Of a DNA stretch of 64,000 nt, positions 14,257-24,562 are shown piece after piece. The notes beneath the pieces were generated by a model that searched no databases, was not told the DNA's origin, and saw only the letters and a program-made list of their open reading frames with translations. The stretch is from Micromonospora globbae (lineage in GTDB: Bacteria > Actinomycetota > Actinomycetes > Mycobacteriales > Micromonosporaceae): NCBI RefSeq assembly GCF_003610785.1, contig NZ_RAQQ01000008.1:62001-126000 (forward strand). The letters run 5' to 3'. The position numbers were made by a program, and so were the translations under genes. Each line of letters opens with the position of its first letter. Positions within the stretch are counted from its first letter, which is position 1.

Positions 14257-14559
14257 GACCTCGGGTACCACGACCGTCGCGCCGGACGGAAGCGCCGCGG
14301 CCACCGGCGCGAGAAGCTGCGACGCGGTGCTGCCGATCGCCACGTCCGCCACGGGCACGCCGCCGACCAGCCGGGCGAACGCGGCGCGGCATCGGTTTGT
14401 CGACTCGTCCCAGCCCTCCCACGAGGTCCGGCCGACCCGCCAGTCGGCCAGGGCGTCCTGCAACGCCGTCCAGGCCGGTTCGGGCGGCAGCCCGTAGCTC
14501 GCGGTGTTCAACCAGCCGGGTTCCGGCTGCCACAGCTTCTGCGCCTCGATCAGCTCCAC
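14217..14559 (-). pseudogene. N-terminal part of the split class V aminotransferase
   Basis: The first 114 codons of the enzyme, from ATG 14559 (MELIEAQKLWQPEPG) through the substrate/cofactor region NTASYGLPP and AIGSTASQLL to EFTSNLFPWLAQA in the 40-bp repeat. Translation then enters the element and stops after a 17-residue foreign tail at 14164. The catalytic lysine is in the other part, so this product cannot be active. Precise excision would rebuild a 346-codon gene without scar. Confidence 0.85.
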
Positions 14560-14666
14560 GTCTCGACGCTAACGCCGAGGTCCGCCCCGGCTGGACTGCC
14601 AATCGGGTTCTGGCGGCCTTCCCCTCACCGGCGGCCCGCGCCGCGGTCCTCGCGTCACCCGGGCGG

Positions 14667-15425
14667 TCAGGAGCCGACGTGCTCCGCGGCGCGGATGGCG
14701 GCGGCGACGCCGTCGAGGATCACGTCGAGGCCGAACTCGAAGTCGGCCAGCTCCGGGTCGCTGGGCGGCGGCGCCTCGAACAGCCCGGAGGCGAAGAGCG
14801 CGGCCGCCTCGGGGAAGCGTTCGGCGTCGACGAGGCCGGCGAGGGCCCGGCCGTACGCCTGCTCCACCTGGGGCTGTTCGAGGCCGCTTCCCCGGCGCCC
14901 TTCGGCCATGTCGAGGCTGAGTTGGGAGGAGCTGCGCACGTAGCCGGAGAGCAGGGTCATGATGCCGACCTTCTGCCCCCAGTCGAGCCCGGTGCCGCGC
15001 AGCGCGCACAGGCAGGCGTCCATCCAGCTCACGGCGTTGGGCCCGCTCGGCGGGCCGCTGATCGGCACGTGCGGCAGCCAGGTGTGTCGGGCGTGCCGGG
15101 CGCGGATGCCGTACGCCCACTGGCGCAGGCCGGCGCGCCACTGCGCGGGGCCGGCGGGAACGTCCGGGGCGGGGCCGGTGGCGGCGTCGCCCATGAGCAC
15201 GAGCAGCTCCTCCTTGGAGCCGACGTGCCGATAGAGCGACATCGTCGTGTAGCCCAGCTCCTTGGCCACCTTGGCCAGCGTCACGCCGGCCAGCCCATCG
15301 CGGTCGGCCAGCTCCACGGCGGCGCGGACGACCTGCTCGACGTCCAGTTCGGCGGGCCGGCCGAGCCGGGACTCGGTCGGCAGTCGCCACAACCGGGCGA
15401 GCCCGACCGGAACCTTGTCGTCCAT
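14667..15425 (-). CDS. TetR-family transcriptional regulator
   Basis: A 252-residue TetR/AcrR repressor. The helix-turn-helix lies at about residues 30-65 (VVRAAVELADRDGLAGVTLA, then ELGYTTMSLYRHVGSKEELL), followed by a long all-helical ligand domain of the TetR_C_1 type. The ATG at 15425 follows GGAGG at good distance; earlier codons of the frame lack a signal. It is divergent from a DUF418 membrane protein and probably controls it and itself through the inverted repeat at 15508-15530. Confidence 0.85.
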   Translation of the reverse strand: MDDKVPVGLARLWRLPTESRLGRPAELDVEQVVRAAVELADRDGLAGVTLAKVAKELGYTTMSLYRHVGSKEELLVLMGDAATGPAPDVPAGPAQWRAGLRQWAYGIRARHARHTWLPHVPISGPPSGPNAVSWMDACLCALRGTGLDWGQKVGIMTLLSGYVRSSSQLSLDMAEGRRGSGLEQPQVEQAYGRALAGLVDAERFPEAAALFASGLFEAPPPSDPELADFEFGLDVILDGVAAAIRAAEHVGS

Positions 15426-15507
15426 GATCGACCTCCGCCTCCGCGCCCGATGCGGATCCCATTCTGCCCAGCGCCCCTGCGCTGCCACGCCCCGGCAGGC
15501 TTTTGTT

Positions 15508-15530
15508 TACGCCATATAGTTTATGCCGTA
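15508..15530. promoter_or_regulatory. Candidate TetR operator in the divergent promoter
   Basis: TACGCCATA and TATGCCGTA form an imperfect inverted repeat with 5 bp between them, in an AT-rich island between the TetR and DUF418 genes. This is the expected place for an autoregulatory operator. Confidence 0.5.
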
Positions 15531-15565
15531 TGGTTAGCGCCTCGCGCCAACGAGGGGGAGGAACC

Positions 15566-16789
15566 ATGACGATCGACGTGACGACGCCCGCCGGGCCGGG
15601 AGCGGTGGCACCGGTCTCCGGTGGGCGACGCATCCTCGCGCCCGACCTGGCCCGGGGCGCCATGCTGCTGCTCATCGCGCTGGCCAACGCCGCGGGGGTG
15701 TTCCTGGCCTCCGTACCCGGGGTGGATCCGACACCGCACGGCCTCGAACGGCTCTGGAACGTCCTGCTCGTCCTCTTCGTGCACGCCCGCGCCCTGCCGC
15801 TGTTCGCGATGATGGTCGGCTACGGGCTCGTCCAGTTCGCCCGCCACCAGGACGAGGCGGGCCGCCCACCGCGGACCGTCCGCACGCTGCTGCTCCGCCG
15901 CAACGCCTGGTTGTTCCTCTTCGGCCTGGCACACGGCCTGCTGCTGTACTCCGGCGACGTCCTGGGCGCGTACGGCCTCATCGGGATCGTGTTCACCCTC
16001 GTCCTGCTGCGCAGGGGCGACCGCGTCCACCGCCTCGCGCCCGCCTACCTGGTCCTCGCCGCAGCCTTCGTGCTCGTGCTCGGCGCGCTGGTGGTCCGCG
16101 GCCTGGCGGGCGGGACCGGCGACCCCGTCGGGGTGCCGACCGGCGACTTCCCGTCGGTGACGGAGACCAGTTACCTCGCGTCACTCGCGGCCCGTGCCGC
16201 CGAGTGGCCGGCGACCGTGCTCACCATGTTGCCGATGATCCTCTGGATCTGGATCGGCGCCTGGGCCGCCCGCCGCCGGCTGCTCGACGAGCCGGCGGCA
16301 CACCACCGGCTGCTGCGCCGCGCCGCCCTGGTCGGCCTCACCGTGGCCGTCCTCGGTGGCCTGCCGATGGGCCTGCTCGCCGGTGGGTTCCTCCACGTCG
16401 ACGCCGACACCGCGGGGTACGTGAAGCTGCTGTACGAGTCGGCCGGCCTGTTCGGCGGCATCGGCTACGCGGCACTCTTCGGCCTGCTCGCCCTCCGGGT
16501 GTCGGCGTGGCCGGCCGGGAGCCGACGGCACCTGCCGATCACGGCGCTCGCCGCCCTGGGCCGGCGCTCGCTCAGCGGCTACCTGGTGCAGTCCGTCGCC
16601 TGGCTGGTGCTGGCGTCCCCGTTCGCCCTCGCGCTCGGCGACCGGCTGGGCAGCCCCCTCTTCGTGGCCGCCGGCTGCGCCGTGCTCGTCTGGCTGGGCA
16701 CGCTCGTCGGCGCGTACCTGATGCACGTCCGCGGCCGGCGCGGGCCCGCCGAGGTGCTGCTCCGGCGGCTGGCGTACGGAAGACGCTAG
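15566..16789 (+). CDS. DUF418 family membrane protein
   Basis: A 407-residue integral membrane protein of the DUF418/YeiB type, with around ten hydrophobic segments. Family features are the N-terminal APDLARGAMLLLIALANA, FVHARALPLFAMMVGYG near residues 70-90, and the C-terminal GRRSLSGYLVQSV. Physiological role is unknown; related proteins are thought to be transporters or acyltransferase-like. GGGGGAGGAACC in front of ATG 15566 sets the start. A TetR gene is divergent, so induction by a small molecule is likely. Confidence 0.82.
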   Translation: MTIDVTTPAGPGAVAPVSGGRRILAPDLARGAMLLLIALANAAGVFLASVPGVDPTPHGLERLWNVLLVLFVHARALPLFAMMVGYGLVQFARHQDEAGRPPRTVRTLLLRRNAWLFLFGLAHGLLLYSGDVLGAYGLIGIVFTLVLLRRGDRVHRLAPAYLVLAAAFVLVLGALVVRGLAGGTGDPVGVPTGDFPSVTETSYLASLAARAAEWPATVLTMLPMILWIWIGAWAARRRLLDEPAAHHRLLRRAALVGLTVAVLGGLPMGLLAGGFLHVDADTAGYVKLLYESAGLFGGIGYAALFGLLALRVSAWPAGSRRHLPITALAALGRRSLSGYLVQSVAWLVLASPFALALGDRLGSPLFVAAGCAVLVWLGTLVGAYLMHVRGRRGPAEVLLRRLAYGRR

Positions 16790-16799
16790 CCGCGTGACG

Positions 16800-16870
16800 A
16801 TCGCGCTCGAACATGGATGTCGTGGCCTCCGTGCGACCCGGAGGCCACGACATCATGGATCGAGCGCGAT
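16800..16870. terminator. Long bidirectional hairpin between convergent genes (family A, copy 1)
   Basis: An outer 11-bp stem (ATCGCGCTCGA/TCGAGCGCGAT) and an inner 14-bp stem (ATGTCGTGGCCTCC and its complement) are separated by a small internal loop. It lies between the convergent DUF418 and dnaE genes. A related hairpin at 40785-40819 shares both arm sequences with a compensated base-pair change. Confidence 0.75.
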
Positions 16871-16891
16871 CTCGGCCGCGCCGCGGCCGGC

Positions 16892-19800
16892 TCAGCTCAC
16901 GTTCGCCGGGCCGAGCACGCTCTTCAGGTCGGCCATGAGCGCCGTGGTGGCGGCCACCCGGAACGGGCCCAGGCGCAGCGTGGTGGTCTTGCTGCCGTTG
17001 AGCAGTTTGACGTGCACCTCGGCGTCGCCGGGGTGCAGCACGAGGGTCTCCTTGAGCCGCTCGACCAGCGGCGGGGTGCACCGGGTCACCGGGATGGTGA
17101 GCGTCACCGGCTTGTTCGCGGCGCTGGCGCTGATGTCCGGCATCGACATGTCCATCGCCATGATCCGCGGCGTGTCGTCCCGGCGGTCCACCCGCCCCTT
17201 GACCACCACGATGGCGTCCTCGGCGATGTACTGCCCGATCACCTCGTACGTGTTGGGGAAGAACAGCGTCTCCACCCCGCCGGCGAGGTCCTCCAGGGTG
17301 GCCGACGCCCAGGCGCGGCCCTGCTTGGTGACCCGCCGCTGCACGCCGGAGAGGATCCCGGCGACGGTGACCACTGTCCCGTCCGGCACACCGCCCTCCT
17401 CCGCGAGCGCCGCGATGCTGGTGTCCGCGGCCGCGTTGAGGATGTGCTCCAGGCCGAACAGCGGGTGGTCGGAGACGTAGAGGCCGAGCATCTCCCGTTC
17501 GAACGCCAGCTTGTCGCGCTTGTCCCACTCGCTCTCGCCGATGACCGGCATGACGGTGCTGCTGGCCGTGGCCTCCACGTCGCCGAAACCGGCCCCGAAC
17601 AGGTCGTACTGGCCGGTGGCCTCCTTGCGCTTGACGTCGGCGTACGCGTCGATGGCGTCGGCGTGCACCTGGAGCAGCCCCTTGCGGGTGTGCCCGAGCG
17701 AGTCGAACGCGCCGGCCTTGATGAGCGATTCGATGGTCTTCTTGTTGCAGACCACCGCGTCCACCTTCGACAGGAAGTCGTAGAAGTCGGTGTACTCGCC
17801 CTTCTCCTCCCGGCAGCGCATGATGGCCGCGACGACGTTCGCGCCGACGTTGCGGATGGCGGCCAGGCCGAAGCGGATGTCCCGGCCCACCGGGGTGAAC
17901 GGCCCGGCGGAGGTGTTCACGTCCGGCGGCAGCACCTGGATGCCCATCCGGCGGCACTCCGACAGGTAGAGCGCCATCTTGTCCTTGTCGTCGCCGACCG
18001 AGGTGAGCAGCGCCGCCATGTACTCGGCCGGGTAGTTGGCCTTGAGGTACGCGGTCCAGTACGACACGAGGCCGTAGCCGGCGGTGTGCGCCTTGTTGAA
18101 GGCGTAGTCGGCGAACGGGACGAGGATGTCCCAGAGCGTCTGGATGGCCTCGTCGGAGTAGCCGTTGCGGCGCATGCCGTCGCGGAACGGCACGAACTCC
18201 TTGTCGAGGACCTCCTTCTTCTTCTTGCCCATCGCCCGGCGCAGCAGGTCGGCCTGGCCGAGGCTGTAGCCGGCGAGTTTCTGCGCGGCGCGCTGCACCT
18301 GCTCCTGGTAGACGATCAGGCCGTACGTCGGGCCGAGGATCTCCTCGAGCGGCTCGGCCAGCTCCGGGTGGATCGGGGTGATCTCCTGGAGGCCGTTCTT
18401 GCGCAGGGCGTAGTTCGTGTGCGAGTTCGCGCCCATCGGGCCGGGCCGGTAGAGCGCGAGGACCGCGGAGATGTCCTCGAAGTTGTCCGGCTTCATGAGC
18501 CGCAGCAGCGAGCGCATCGGCCCGCCGTCGAGCTGGAACACGCCGAGGGTGTCGCCCCGGGCCAGCAGCTCGTACGTCGGTTTGTCGTCGAGCGGGAGCT
18601 GGAGCAGGTCGACGGTGCGCCCGTGGTTGCTCTCGATGTTCTTCAGCGCGTCGTCGATGATCGTGAGGTTGCGCAGGCCGAGGAAGTCCATCTTCAGCAG
18701 CCCGAGCGACTCGCACGTCGGGTAGTCGAACTGCGTGATGATGGCCCCGTCGGCGTCGCGGCGCATGAGCGGGATGTGCTCGATGATCGGCTCGGCGGAC
18801 ATGATCACGCCGGCGGCGTGCACGCCGGTCTGCCGGATCAGGCCCTCGATGCCGCGGGCGGTGTCGATGACCTTCTTGACGTCCGGGTCGGACTCGTACA
18901 GGCCCCGGATCTCGCCGGCCTCGGCGTAACGCGGGTGCTTCGGGTCGAAGATGCCCGACAGCGGGATGTCCTTGCCCATCACCGCGGGCGGCATCGCCTT
19001 GGTGATCCGGTCGCCCACCGCGTACGGGTAGCCGAGCACCCGGGCCGAGTCCTTGATCGCGGCCTTCGCCTTGATCGTGCCGAACGTCGCGATCTGGGCG
19101 ACCTTGTCCTCGCCCCACTTCTCGGTGACGTACTTGATGACCTCGCCGCGCCGACGCTCGTCGAAGTCGATGTCGACGTCCGGCATCGAGACGCGCTCGG
19201 GGTTCAGGAACCGCTCGAAGATCAGGCCGTGCGGCAGCGGGTCCAGGTCGGTGATGCCCAGGGCGTACGCCACGAGCGAGCCGGCGGCCGAGCCACGGCC
19301 CGGGCCCACGGCGATGCCCTGGCTCTTGGCCCACTGGATGAAGTCGGCGACCACGAGGAAGTACGACGGGAAGCCCATCTGGATGATGACGCCCAGCTCG
19401 TACTCGGCCTGCTTGAGGTGGGTCTCGGGGATCCCGTTCGGGAAGCGGCGCTGCAGGCCCTTGAAGGTCTCCTTGCGGAACCAGGACTCCTCGGTCTCCC
19501 CCTCCGGCACCGGGAAGCGCGGCATGAGGTTGCGGAACTCGAACATGCCGGCCGGGTCGACCTTCTCGGCCACCAGCAGCGTGTTGCGGCAGCCCTCCAG
19601 CCACACGTCGGACGAGTCGACGGCGCGCATCTCGTCGGCCGACTTGATGTAGTAGCCGCTGCCGTCGAACTTGAACCGGTTGGGGTCGGCCACGTTCGCC
19701 GCGGTCTGCACGCAGAGCAGCACGTCGTGCGCCTCGGCCTGCGACTCGTGCGTGTAGTGGGAGTCGTTCGTGACCACCGGCGGGATGTCGAGCTTCCGGC

Positions 19801-20425
19801 CGATCTCCAGCAGCTCCTGGCGGACCCGGCGCTCGATGTCGATGCCGTGGTCCATGATCTCCAGGAAGTAGTTCTCCTTGCCGAAGATGTCCTGGAACTT
19901 CGCGGCGGCCTTGAGCGCCTCGTCGTACTGGCCGAGGCGCAGCCGGGTCTGCACCTCGCCCGACGGGCAGCCGGTGGTCGCCATGAGCCCGTCGGCGTGC
20001 TCGGCGAGCAGCTCCGCGTCCATGCGCGGCCACTTGACGAAGAAGCCCTCGGTGTACGACCGGGTGGTGAGCTTGAACAGGTTGTGCAGGCCGACCTTGT
20101 TGCGGGCCCAGATCGTCATGTGGGTGTAGCCACCGCTACCGGAGACGTCGTCGCTCTTCTGCTCGGGCCGACCCCACCGCACCCGCTGCTTGTGGAAGCG
20201 CGACTCCGGCGCAACGTACGCCTCGATGCCGAGGATGGGCTTGACCCCGGCGGCCGTCGCCTGCTTGTAGAAGTCGTTGGCGCCGTGCATGTTGCCGTGG
20301 TCGGTCATCGCCACCGCCGGCATCCCCTGGCGGCTGACCTCGGCGAACAGGTCCTTGAGGCGGGCCGCTCCGTCGAGCATCGAGTACTCGGTGTGTACGT
20401 GCAGATGCGCGAACGAATCGCCCAT
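16892..20425 (-). CDS. dnaE: DNA polymerase III subunit alpha
   Basis: This is the catalytic subunit of the replicative DNA polymerase. The 1,177-residue protein has an N-terminal PHP domain ([13 protein letters not shown] at about 7-19), the polymerase palm with the acidic motif PDVDIDFD (about 415-422), the [10 protein letters not shown] motif (about 374-383), fingers and the C-terminal OB-fold. The length fits the DnaE1 class of actinomycetes. The start is placed at ATG 20425 ([15 protein letters not shown]), the conserved beginning of the family; the open frame further upstream is not conserved and overlaps regulatory DNA of padR. Confidence 0.96.
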   Translation of the reverse strand: MGDSFAHLHVHTEYSMLDGAARLKDLFAEVSRQGMPAVAMTDHGNMHGANDFYKQATAAGVKPILGIEAYVAPESRFHKQRVRWGRPEQKSDDVSGSGGYTHMTIWARNKVGLHNLFKLTTRSYTEGFFVKWPRMDAELLAEHADGLMATTGCPSGEVQTRLRLGQYDEALKAAAKFQDIFGKENYFLEIMDHGIDIERRVRQELLEIGRKLDIPPVVTNDSHYTHESQAEAHDVLLCVQTAANVADPNRFKFDGSGYYIKSADEMRAVDSSDVWLEGCRNTLLVAEKVDPAGMFEFRNLMPRFPVPEGETEESWFRKETFKGLQRRFPNGIPETHLKQAEYELGVIIQMGFPSYFLVVADFIQWAKSQGIAVGPGRGSAAGSLVAYALGITDLDPLPHGLIFERFLNPERVSMPDVDIDFDERRRGEVIKYVTEKWGEDKVAQIATFGTIKAKAAIKDSARVLGYPYAVGDRITKAMPPAVMGKDIPLSGIFDPKHPRYAEAGEIRGLYESDPDVKKVIDTARGIEGLIRQTGVHAAGVIMSAEPIIEHIPLMRRDADGAIITQFDYPTCESLGLLKMDFLGLRNLTIIDDALKNIESNHGRTVDLLQLPLDDKPTYELLARGDTLGVFQLDGGPMRSLLRLMKPDNFEDISAVLALYRPGPMGANSHTNYALRKNGLQEITPIHPELAEPLEEILGPTYGLIVYQEQVQRAAQKLAGYSLGQADLLRRAMGKKKKEVLDKEFVPFRDGMRRNGYSDEAIQTLWDILVPFADYAFNKAHTAGYGLVSYWTAYLKANYPAEYMAALLTSVGDDKDKMALYLSECRRMGIQVLPPDVNTSAGPFTPVGRDIRFGLAAIRNVGANVVAAIMRCREEKGEYTDFYDFLSKVDAVVCNKKTIESLIKAGAFDSLGHTRKGLLQVHADAIDAYADVKRKEATGQYDLFGAGFGDVEATASSTVMPVIGESEWDKRDKLAFEREMLGLYVSDHPLFGLEHILNAAADTSIAALAEEGGVPDGTVVTVAGILSGVQRRVTKQGRAWASATLEDLAGGVETLFFPNTYEVIGQYIAEDAIVVVKGRVDRRDDTPRIMAMDMSMPDISASAANKPVTLTIPVTRCTPPLVERLKETLVLHPGDAEVHVKLLNGSKTTTLRLGPFRVAATTALMADLKSVLGPANVS

Positions 20426-20601
20426 GCGTGGCGCCCCCCAGCTATGGATCTTGCACGGTCGGAGCCGACCGGACCCCACCCTACCGAGGTCAACTCCGCG
20501 GCTCCACCGTCCGCGCCGAGGGTGGTCCGCGTCTCGTCCGGCGCCACCGCCGGGCCGCCCCCACATCATTGTCGCCAGCACGACGATATGGGGCTGGACA
20601 T

Positions 20602-20620
20602 TAGTGTGTGGCACACAGTA
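20602..20620. promoter_or_regulatory. Candidate PadR operator
   Basis: TAGTGTGTG and CACACAGTA form a near-perfect dyad around one base, 11 bp ahead of the padR start. PadR regulators typically bind such palindromes over their own promoter. The central 14 bases also occur in the right end of the mobile element (14062-14075). Confidence 0.5.
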
Positions 20621-20631
20621 TGGTGTGACGC

Positions 20632-20973
20632 ATGGTCAGCGACGAGACCCTCCGGACCCACCTCCAGGAGCTACGACGCGGCACGGTCGTGGTGGCGAGC
20701 CTGATCGCCCTGCGCCGTCCCGACTACGGCTACGCACTGCTGCAACGGCTCACCGGCCACGGCTTCCCGGTGGACGCCAACACGCTCTACCCGCTGCTGC
20801 GCCGCCTGGAGGAACAGGGGCTGCTGACCAGCGAGTGGAACACCGAGGAGAGCCGGCCGCGCAAGTTCTACCGGACCAGCGACGAGGGCGAGAGCGTGCT
20901 CCAGCGGCTCCTCGACGACCTGGCCGACGTCCAGACCTCTCTCACCGGCCTGATCGAAGGAGTGGAGCGATGA
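20632..20973 (+). CDS. PadR-family transcriptional regulator
   Basis: A 113-residue PadR winged-helix repressor: [20 protein letters not shown], the recognition region [16 protein letters not shown] and the wing [15 protein letters not shown], then a short C-terminal dimerisation helix. It overlaps the following membrane protein gene (ATGA at 20970), an arrangement in which PadR usually controls the downstream gene of unknown signal. Confidence 0.9.
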   Translation: MVSDETLRTHLQELRRGTVVVASLIALRRPDYGYALLQRLTGHGFPVDANTLYPLLRRLEEQGLLTSEWNTEESRPRKFYRTSDEGESVLQRLLDDLADVQTSLTGLIEGVER

Positions 20974-21920
20974 GCTCTCTGACCGACCGTTACCTTGCCG
21001 CCACCCTGCGGGCCGTGCCGGCCGCACGCCGCGAGGAGATCGCCACCGAGCTGCGCGGCTCGATCGAGGACATGATCGACGGCCGCCGCGCGGAGGGGCG
21101 CGACCCCGCGACCGCCGAGCGCGAGGTCCTCACCGAGCTGGGCAACCCGGCGCAGCTCGCCGCCCGCTACGCCGACCGGCGCCTCCAGCTCATCGGACCC
21201 ACCTACTACCTGGCCTGGGAACGGCTCATGAAGCTGCTGCTCAGCTTCGTGCCGGCCACGGTCGGCATCGTCGTCGGCGTCCTGGAGGCCACCGACGGGG
21301 AGAACCCGGGTGGCGCGATCGGTGAGGGCATCGCCACCGGCCTCCAGACCGCCATCCACATCGCCTTCTGGGTCACCCTCGTCTTCGCGGTGCTCGAACG
21401 GACCAACACCAGCCTGAACCTCCCGGCCTGGACGGTCGACCAGCTCCCCGAGGACCACGTCAACCGGCAGATCACCCTGGTCGACGCCGCCGCCGCCATC
21501 GGCTGGCTGGTGCTGGTCATCGCGTACCTGCCGTTGCAGCACTTCCGCTCGTTCGTGCCCACCGACGACGGCGGCAACCTGCCGCTCCTCGACCCGGCGC
21601 TGTGGAGCTTCTGGCTGCCGTTCCTGATGGCCGTCCTGGCGGTGAACGTGGGCCTGGAGGTCGCCAAGTACCGGGCCGGGCGGTGGACGTGGCCGCTGGT
21701 CGCGGCCAACATCGTGGTGGACCTCGCGTTCGCGGTGCCGGTGGTGTGGTTGATGTGGACCGACCGCCTGCTCAACCCGGCCTTCGTGAACCGCTGGGAA
21801 TGGCTCGGCCGTGAGGAGAACCTGAACACGATCGCCACGATCGTGATCGCCGGCACGGTCCTGGTCGTGCTCTGGGACATCGCCGACAGCGCGATCAAGG
21901 CGTACCGCAACCGGCACTGA
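20970..21920 (+). CDS. Membrane protein with N-terminal HAAS-like domain, coupled to padR
   Basis: The 316-residue protein starts with a soluble helical domain of about 80 residues (YLAATLRAVPAARREEIATE, GNPAQLAARYADR) like the HAAS/DUF1700 domains that follow PadR regulators, then about six membrane segments. The function is unknown; such pairs are thought to be signalling or sigma-factor-like control modules. Its ATG lies within the padR stop. Confidence 0.8.
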   Translation: MSSLTDRYLAATLRAVPAARREEIATELRGSIEDMIDGRRAEGRDPATAEREVLTELGNPAQLAARYADRRLQLIGPTYYLAWERLMKLLLSFVPATVGIVVGVLEATDGENPGGAIGEGIATGLQTAIHIAFWVTLVFAVLERTNTSLNLPAWTVDQLPEDHVNRQITLVDAAAAIGWLVLVIAYLPLQHFRSFVPTDDGGNLPLLDPALWSFWLPFLMAVLAVNVGLEVAKYRAGRWTWPLVAANIVVDLAFAVPVVWLMWTDRLLNPAFVNRWEWLGREENLNTIATIVIAGTVLVVLWDIADSAIKAYRNRH

Positions 21921-21930
21921 CCGCACCAGC

Positions 21931-21969
21931 GCCGCGGCCCGGCACCCCCTGGGGGTGCCGGGCCGCGGC
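21931..21969. terminator. Bidirectional terminator between convergent genes
   Basis: GCCGCGGCCCGGCACCCCC pairs fully with its complement across a minimal loop, giving a 17-19 bp stem between the HAAS-domain gene and the sigma factor gene. Confidence 0.85.
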
Positions 21970-21986
21970 CTGTGCAGGCGTCGGCC

Positions 21987-22910
21987 TCAGCGGCTCACCA
22001 CGGTCTCCCGCTCCACGTGGGACAGCTTCTCCGGGTTGCGGACGGCGTAGAGCCCGGTGACGAGGCCGTCGTCGACGCGCACCGCCACGACGGTGTCGAC
22101 CTCGCCGTGGACCCGGAGGATCAGCGCCGGGTGCCCGTTGACGTGCGCCGGGTGCAGCGACGCCCCGTCCGGTACCCGGGGCAGCCCGGCCGTGAGCAGG
22201 CGGGCCACCTTGTCGGCCCCCACGATCGGGCGCAGGACGGCCTGCTTGACGCCGCCGCCGTCACCCACGAGGACGACGTCCGGCGCGAGGATGTCCAGCA
22301 GGCTCTGCAGGTCACCCGTTTCGACGGCGCGCTGGAACGCCTCCAGCGCGCCCCGGGTCTGTTCCGCGGAGACCGTCCCGCGGGGCCGGCGCGCCGCGAC
22401 GTGCGCCCGCGCCCGGTGGGCGATCTGGCGGACCGCCGCCGGGCTCTTGTCGACGGCGCCGGCGATCTCGTCGTAGTCCAGGTCGAACACCTCGCGCAGC
22501 ACGAACACCGCCCGCTCGGTCGGCGTGAGCGTCTCCAGCACCAGCAGCATCGCCATCGAGACGCTGTCGGCCAACTCGACGTCCTCGGCCACGTCCGGCG
22601 TGGTCAACAGCGGCTCGGGCAACCAGGACCCCACGTAGGACTCCCTGCGGCGGCGCAGCGCCCGCAGCCGGATCAGCGCCTGCCGGGTCGTGATCCGCAC
22701 CAGGTACGCCCGCCGGTCCCGCACCCCGTCGAGATCGACGCCCACCCACCGCAGCCAGGTCTCCTGGAGGACGTCCTCGGCGTCGGCGGCCGAGCCGAGC
22801 ATCTCGTACGCGACGGTGAACAGCAGGTTGCGGTGGGCCAGGAACACCTCGGTGGCCGTGTCCGCCCGCTCCTCACGCGGCCCGGCGGTGTCCACTGATC
22901 GCTCGTCCAT
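21987..22910 (-). CDS. sigJ: ECF sigma factor of the SigJ/ECF41 type
   Basis: A 307-residue extracytoplasmic-function sigma factor. Region 2 (FLAHRNLLFTVAYEMLGSAA, then DAEDVLQETWLRW) and region 4 (LTPTERAVFVLREVFDLDYD) are present, and a C-terminal SnoaL-like domain of about 110 residues follows, as in ECF41/SigJ sigma factors where this extension regulates activity in place of an anti-sigma factor. The ATG at 22910 fits the family. The divergent DoxX gene is a typical ECF41 partner and probable target. Confidence 0.88.
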   Translation of the reverse strand: MDERSVDTAGPREERADTATEVFLAHRNLLFTVAYEMLGSAADAEDVLQETWLRWVGVDLDGVRDRRAYLVRITTRQALIRLRALRRRRESYVGSWLPEPLLTTPDVAEDVELADSVSMAMLLVLETLTPTERAVFVLREVFDLDYDEIAGAVDKSPAAVRQIAHRARAHVAARRPRGTVSAEQTRGALEAFQRAVETGDLQSLLDILAPDVVLVGDGGGVKQAVLRPIVGADKVARLLTAGLPRVPDGASLHPAHVNGHPALILRVHGEVDTVVAVRVDDGLVTGLYAVRNPEKLSHVERETVVSR

Positions 22911-23103
22911 GGCCGGCTCCCGCCCTTCCCCGTCGACTCTGCCACCCACACGATGCCGCTCCCCGCCCCCGTGTGACAGCCGGCGACCGTGGCGTGGACC
23001 ACACCGCAACGCCGTCACGGGGACCGGGGCGCCGGCATCTCCATGCCGACGGGCAGCCGCGCGGACCCCCGCGCGGACGGCCCCGGTAATCGAAGGAGAC
23101 CCC

Positions 23104-23499
23104 GTGAACCTCACGCTGCACACCGCGCTGTGGATCGTCACCGGCCTGCTCGCCGCCGTCCTGCTGGTGAGCACCTCGAAGATGTTCGTGCCCCGGGAGA
23201 GGATCGCGTCGGTGGGCCACGCCGGCGAATGGGTCCTGGACTTCAGCCCCGGCGCCCTCCGGGTCATCGGCACCCTGGAACTCCTGGCGGCGGCCGGTCT
23301 CGTCCTGCCCGCCGTGCTCGACATCGCGCCGGTGCTGGTGCCCGTGACCGCCACCTGTGTGGCGGCGCTGTTCGTCGGCGCGGCCACCATGCGGCTGCGC
23401 CGGGGCGAGCGGGCCACGATCGTGCCCGACCTGGTCTACCTCGCCCTCGCCGTCTTCGTGGCCTGGGGCCGCTTCGGCCCCGAGCCGTTCACCGGCTGA
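23104..23499 (+). CDS. DoxX family membrane protein
   Basis: A 131-residue protein with four membrane segments and the DoxX-like motif STSKMFVPRER followed by GALRVIGTLELLAAAGLVLP. DoxX-like proteins are linked to redox and thiol stress. The GTG at 23104 has AAGGAG eight bases upstream. It is divergent from the SigJ-like sigma factor; genes of this type are common members of ECF41 regulons. Confidence 0.82.
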   Translation: MNLTLHTALWIVTGLLAAVLLVSTSKMFVPRERIASVGHAGEWVLDFSPGALRVIGTLELLAAAGLVLPAVLDIAPVLVPVTATCVAALFVGAATMRLRRGERATIVPDLVYLALAVFVAWGRFGPEPFTG

Positions 23500-23552
23500 C
23501 CCGGGCGCGCCCGCAGGAGCGCGCGGCCGGAGCCCACGGGCTACCGGTCGGG

Positions 23553-23765
23553 CTACCGGTCGCCGCGCCGACGCAGCGCGCCGCTGGTGGCCGCGGCGAG
23601 GAAGCCGGTCCAGGCCGCGGGGCCGAAGGCCAGCACCGGCCCACCACGGTCCTTGCTGTCGCGTACGGCGACCACGCCGGCCAGGTTCGTGGCGACCTCG
23701 ACGCAGGTGGACCCGCCGTTGCTGCTACGGGTGGACGTGCGCCACACGGCGCCGGTCAGGTCCAC
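23553..23765 (-). CDS. DUF397 domain protein
   Basis: A 70-residue DUF397 protein with the family pattern [18 protein letters not shown], then [20 protein letters not shown] and W..F. DUF397 proteins are actinomycete-specific partners of XRE regulators of the WhiJ type and modulate development. The GTG at 23765 overlaps the end of the XRE gene by ten bases. Confidence 0.88.
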   Translation of the reverse strand: MDLTGAVWRTSTRSSNGGSTCVEVATNLAGVVAVRDSKDRGGPVLAFGPAAWTGFLAAATSGALRRRGDR

Positions 23766-24562
23766 GACCGCGCCACCTCCTGGATCAGCTCTCGGGATGC
23801 CCGCCGGGGCAGCGCCTCGCCCCGCACCCGCTCCCATGCCCGTTGAAGGCTATCAACGTCATCGGGCCGATCCGTGACATGCGCTCGCAGTTGGTTGTCA
23901 AGATGGGCGATTTCGCTCCCATCCGTCGTGCGAGCCAGGATGAACGGTCCGGCAAGGCCAGGGTGCATGCCCGCGTCGGCGGGCACCACATGAATATCGA
24001 CCTGCGGGAGATCGGCCAGTTCCAAAAGCCGGGCGAACTGCTCGGCCATCACCGCCGGGCTGCCGATCCGGCGACGCAGGGCCGCCTCGTCGACGACGAA
24101 CACGGCCTCGGGCGGCGACTCCCGGGTCAGCACGGCCTGGCGGGACAGCCGCGACGTCACCCGCTGCTCCACCTCCGCGTCGCGCAGCATTCCGCCGCCG
24201 GTCAGCACCGCCCGCGCGTACGCCTCGGTCTGGAGCAGGCCGGGGATCAGCGACGGCTCGAACCAGCGGATCAGCGTCGCCTCCGCCTCGACGGAGATCC
24301 ACTCCCGCAGCCACGGCGGCGCGGCGTCGACGCGGACGAGCGCGAGCAGCCGTTCGAAGAAGCCACCGGACTCCAGGGCGGCGTCCACCCGGCCCACGAA
24401 GTCCTGCGACGGGGTCCGGTGGCCGATCTCCACCATGCCGATGAGCGAGGACGAGTAGTTGATCCGCTGCGCCAGCTCCTCCTGGCTGAGCCCGCGGTCC
24501 CGGCGGGCCCGGCGCAGCTCGCCGCCCAGGAACTCCAGCGTCGACAGCGGCGCGTCGCCCAT
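23756..24562 (-). CDS. XRE-family regulator with DUF5753 (WhiJ-like)
   Basis: A 268-residue protein with an N-terminal Cro/CI-type helix-turn-helix ([20 protein letters not shown] at about 25-45) and a C-terminal DUF5753 ligand-like domain ([16 protein letters not shown] and [16 protein letters not shown]). With the overlapping DUF397 gene it forms the regulator/partner pair present in many copies in sporulating actinomycetes. It probably represses its own and neighbouring genes; the signal is unknown. Confidence 0.9.
   Translation of the reverse strand: MGDAPLSTLEFLGGELRRARRDRGLSQEELAQRINYSSSLIGMVEIGHRTPSQDFVGRVDAALESGGFFERLLALVRVDAAPPWLREWISVEAEATLIRWFEPSLIPGLLQTEAYARAVLTGGGMLRDAEVEQRVTSRLSRQAVLTRESPPEAVFVVDEAALRRRIGSPAVMAEQFARLLELADLPQVDIHVVPADAGMHPGLAGPFILARTTDGSEIAHLDNQLRAHVTDRPDDVDSLQRAWERVRGEALPRRASRELIQEVARSWT

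Noticed and set aside
16572-20033. Very long reading frames opposite and alongside dnaE, pimA and others
   Set aside because: They are shadows caused by high GC at third positions; translations are Arg/Gly/Ala-rich without motifs, while the real genes show full family motifs.
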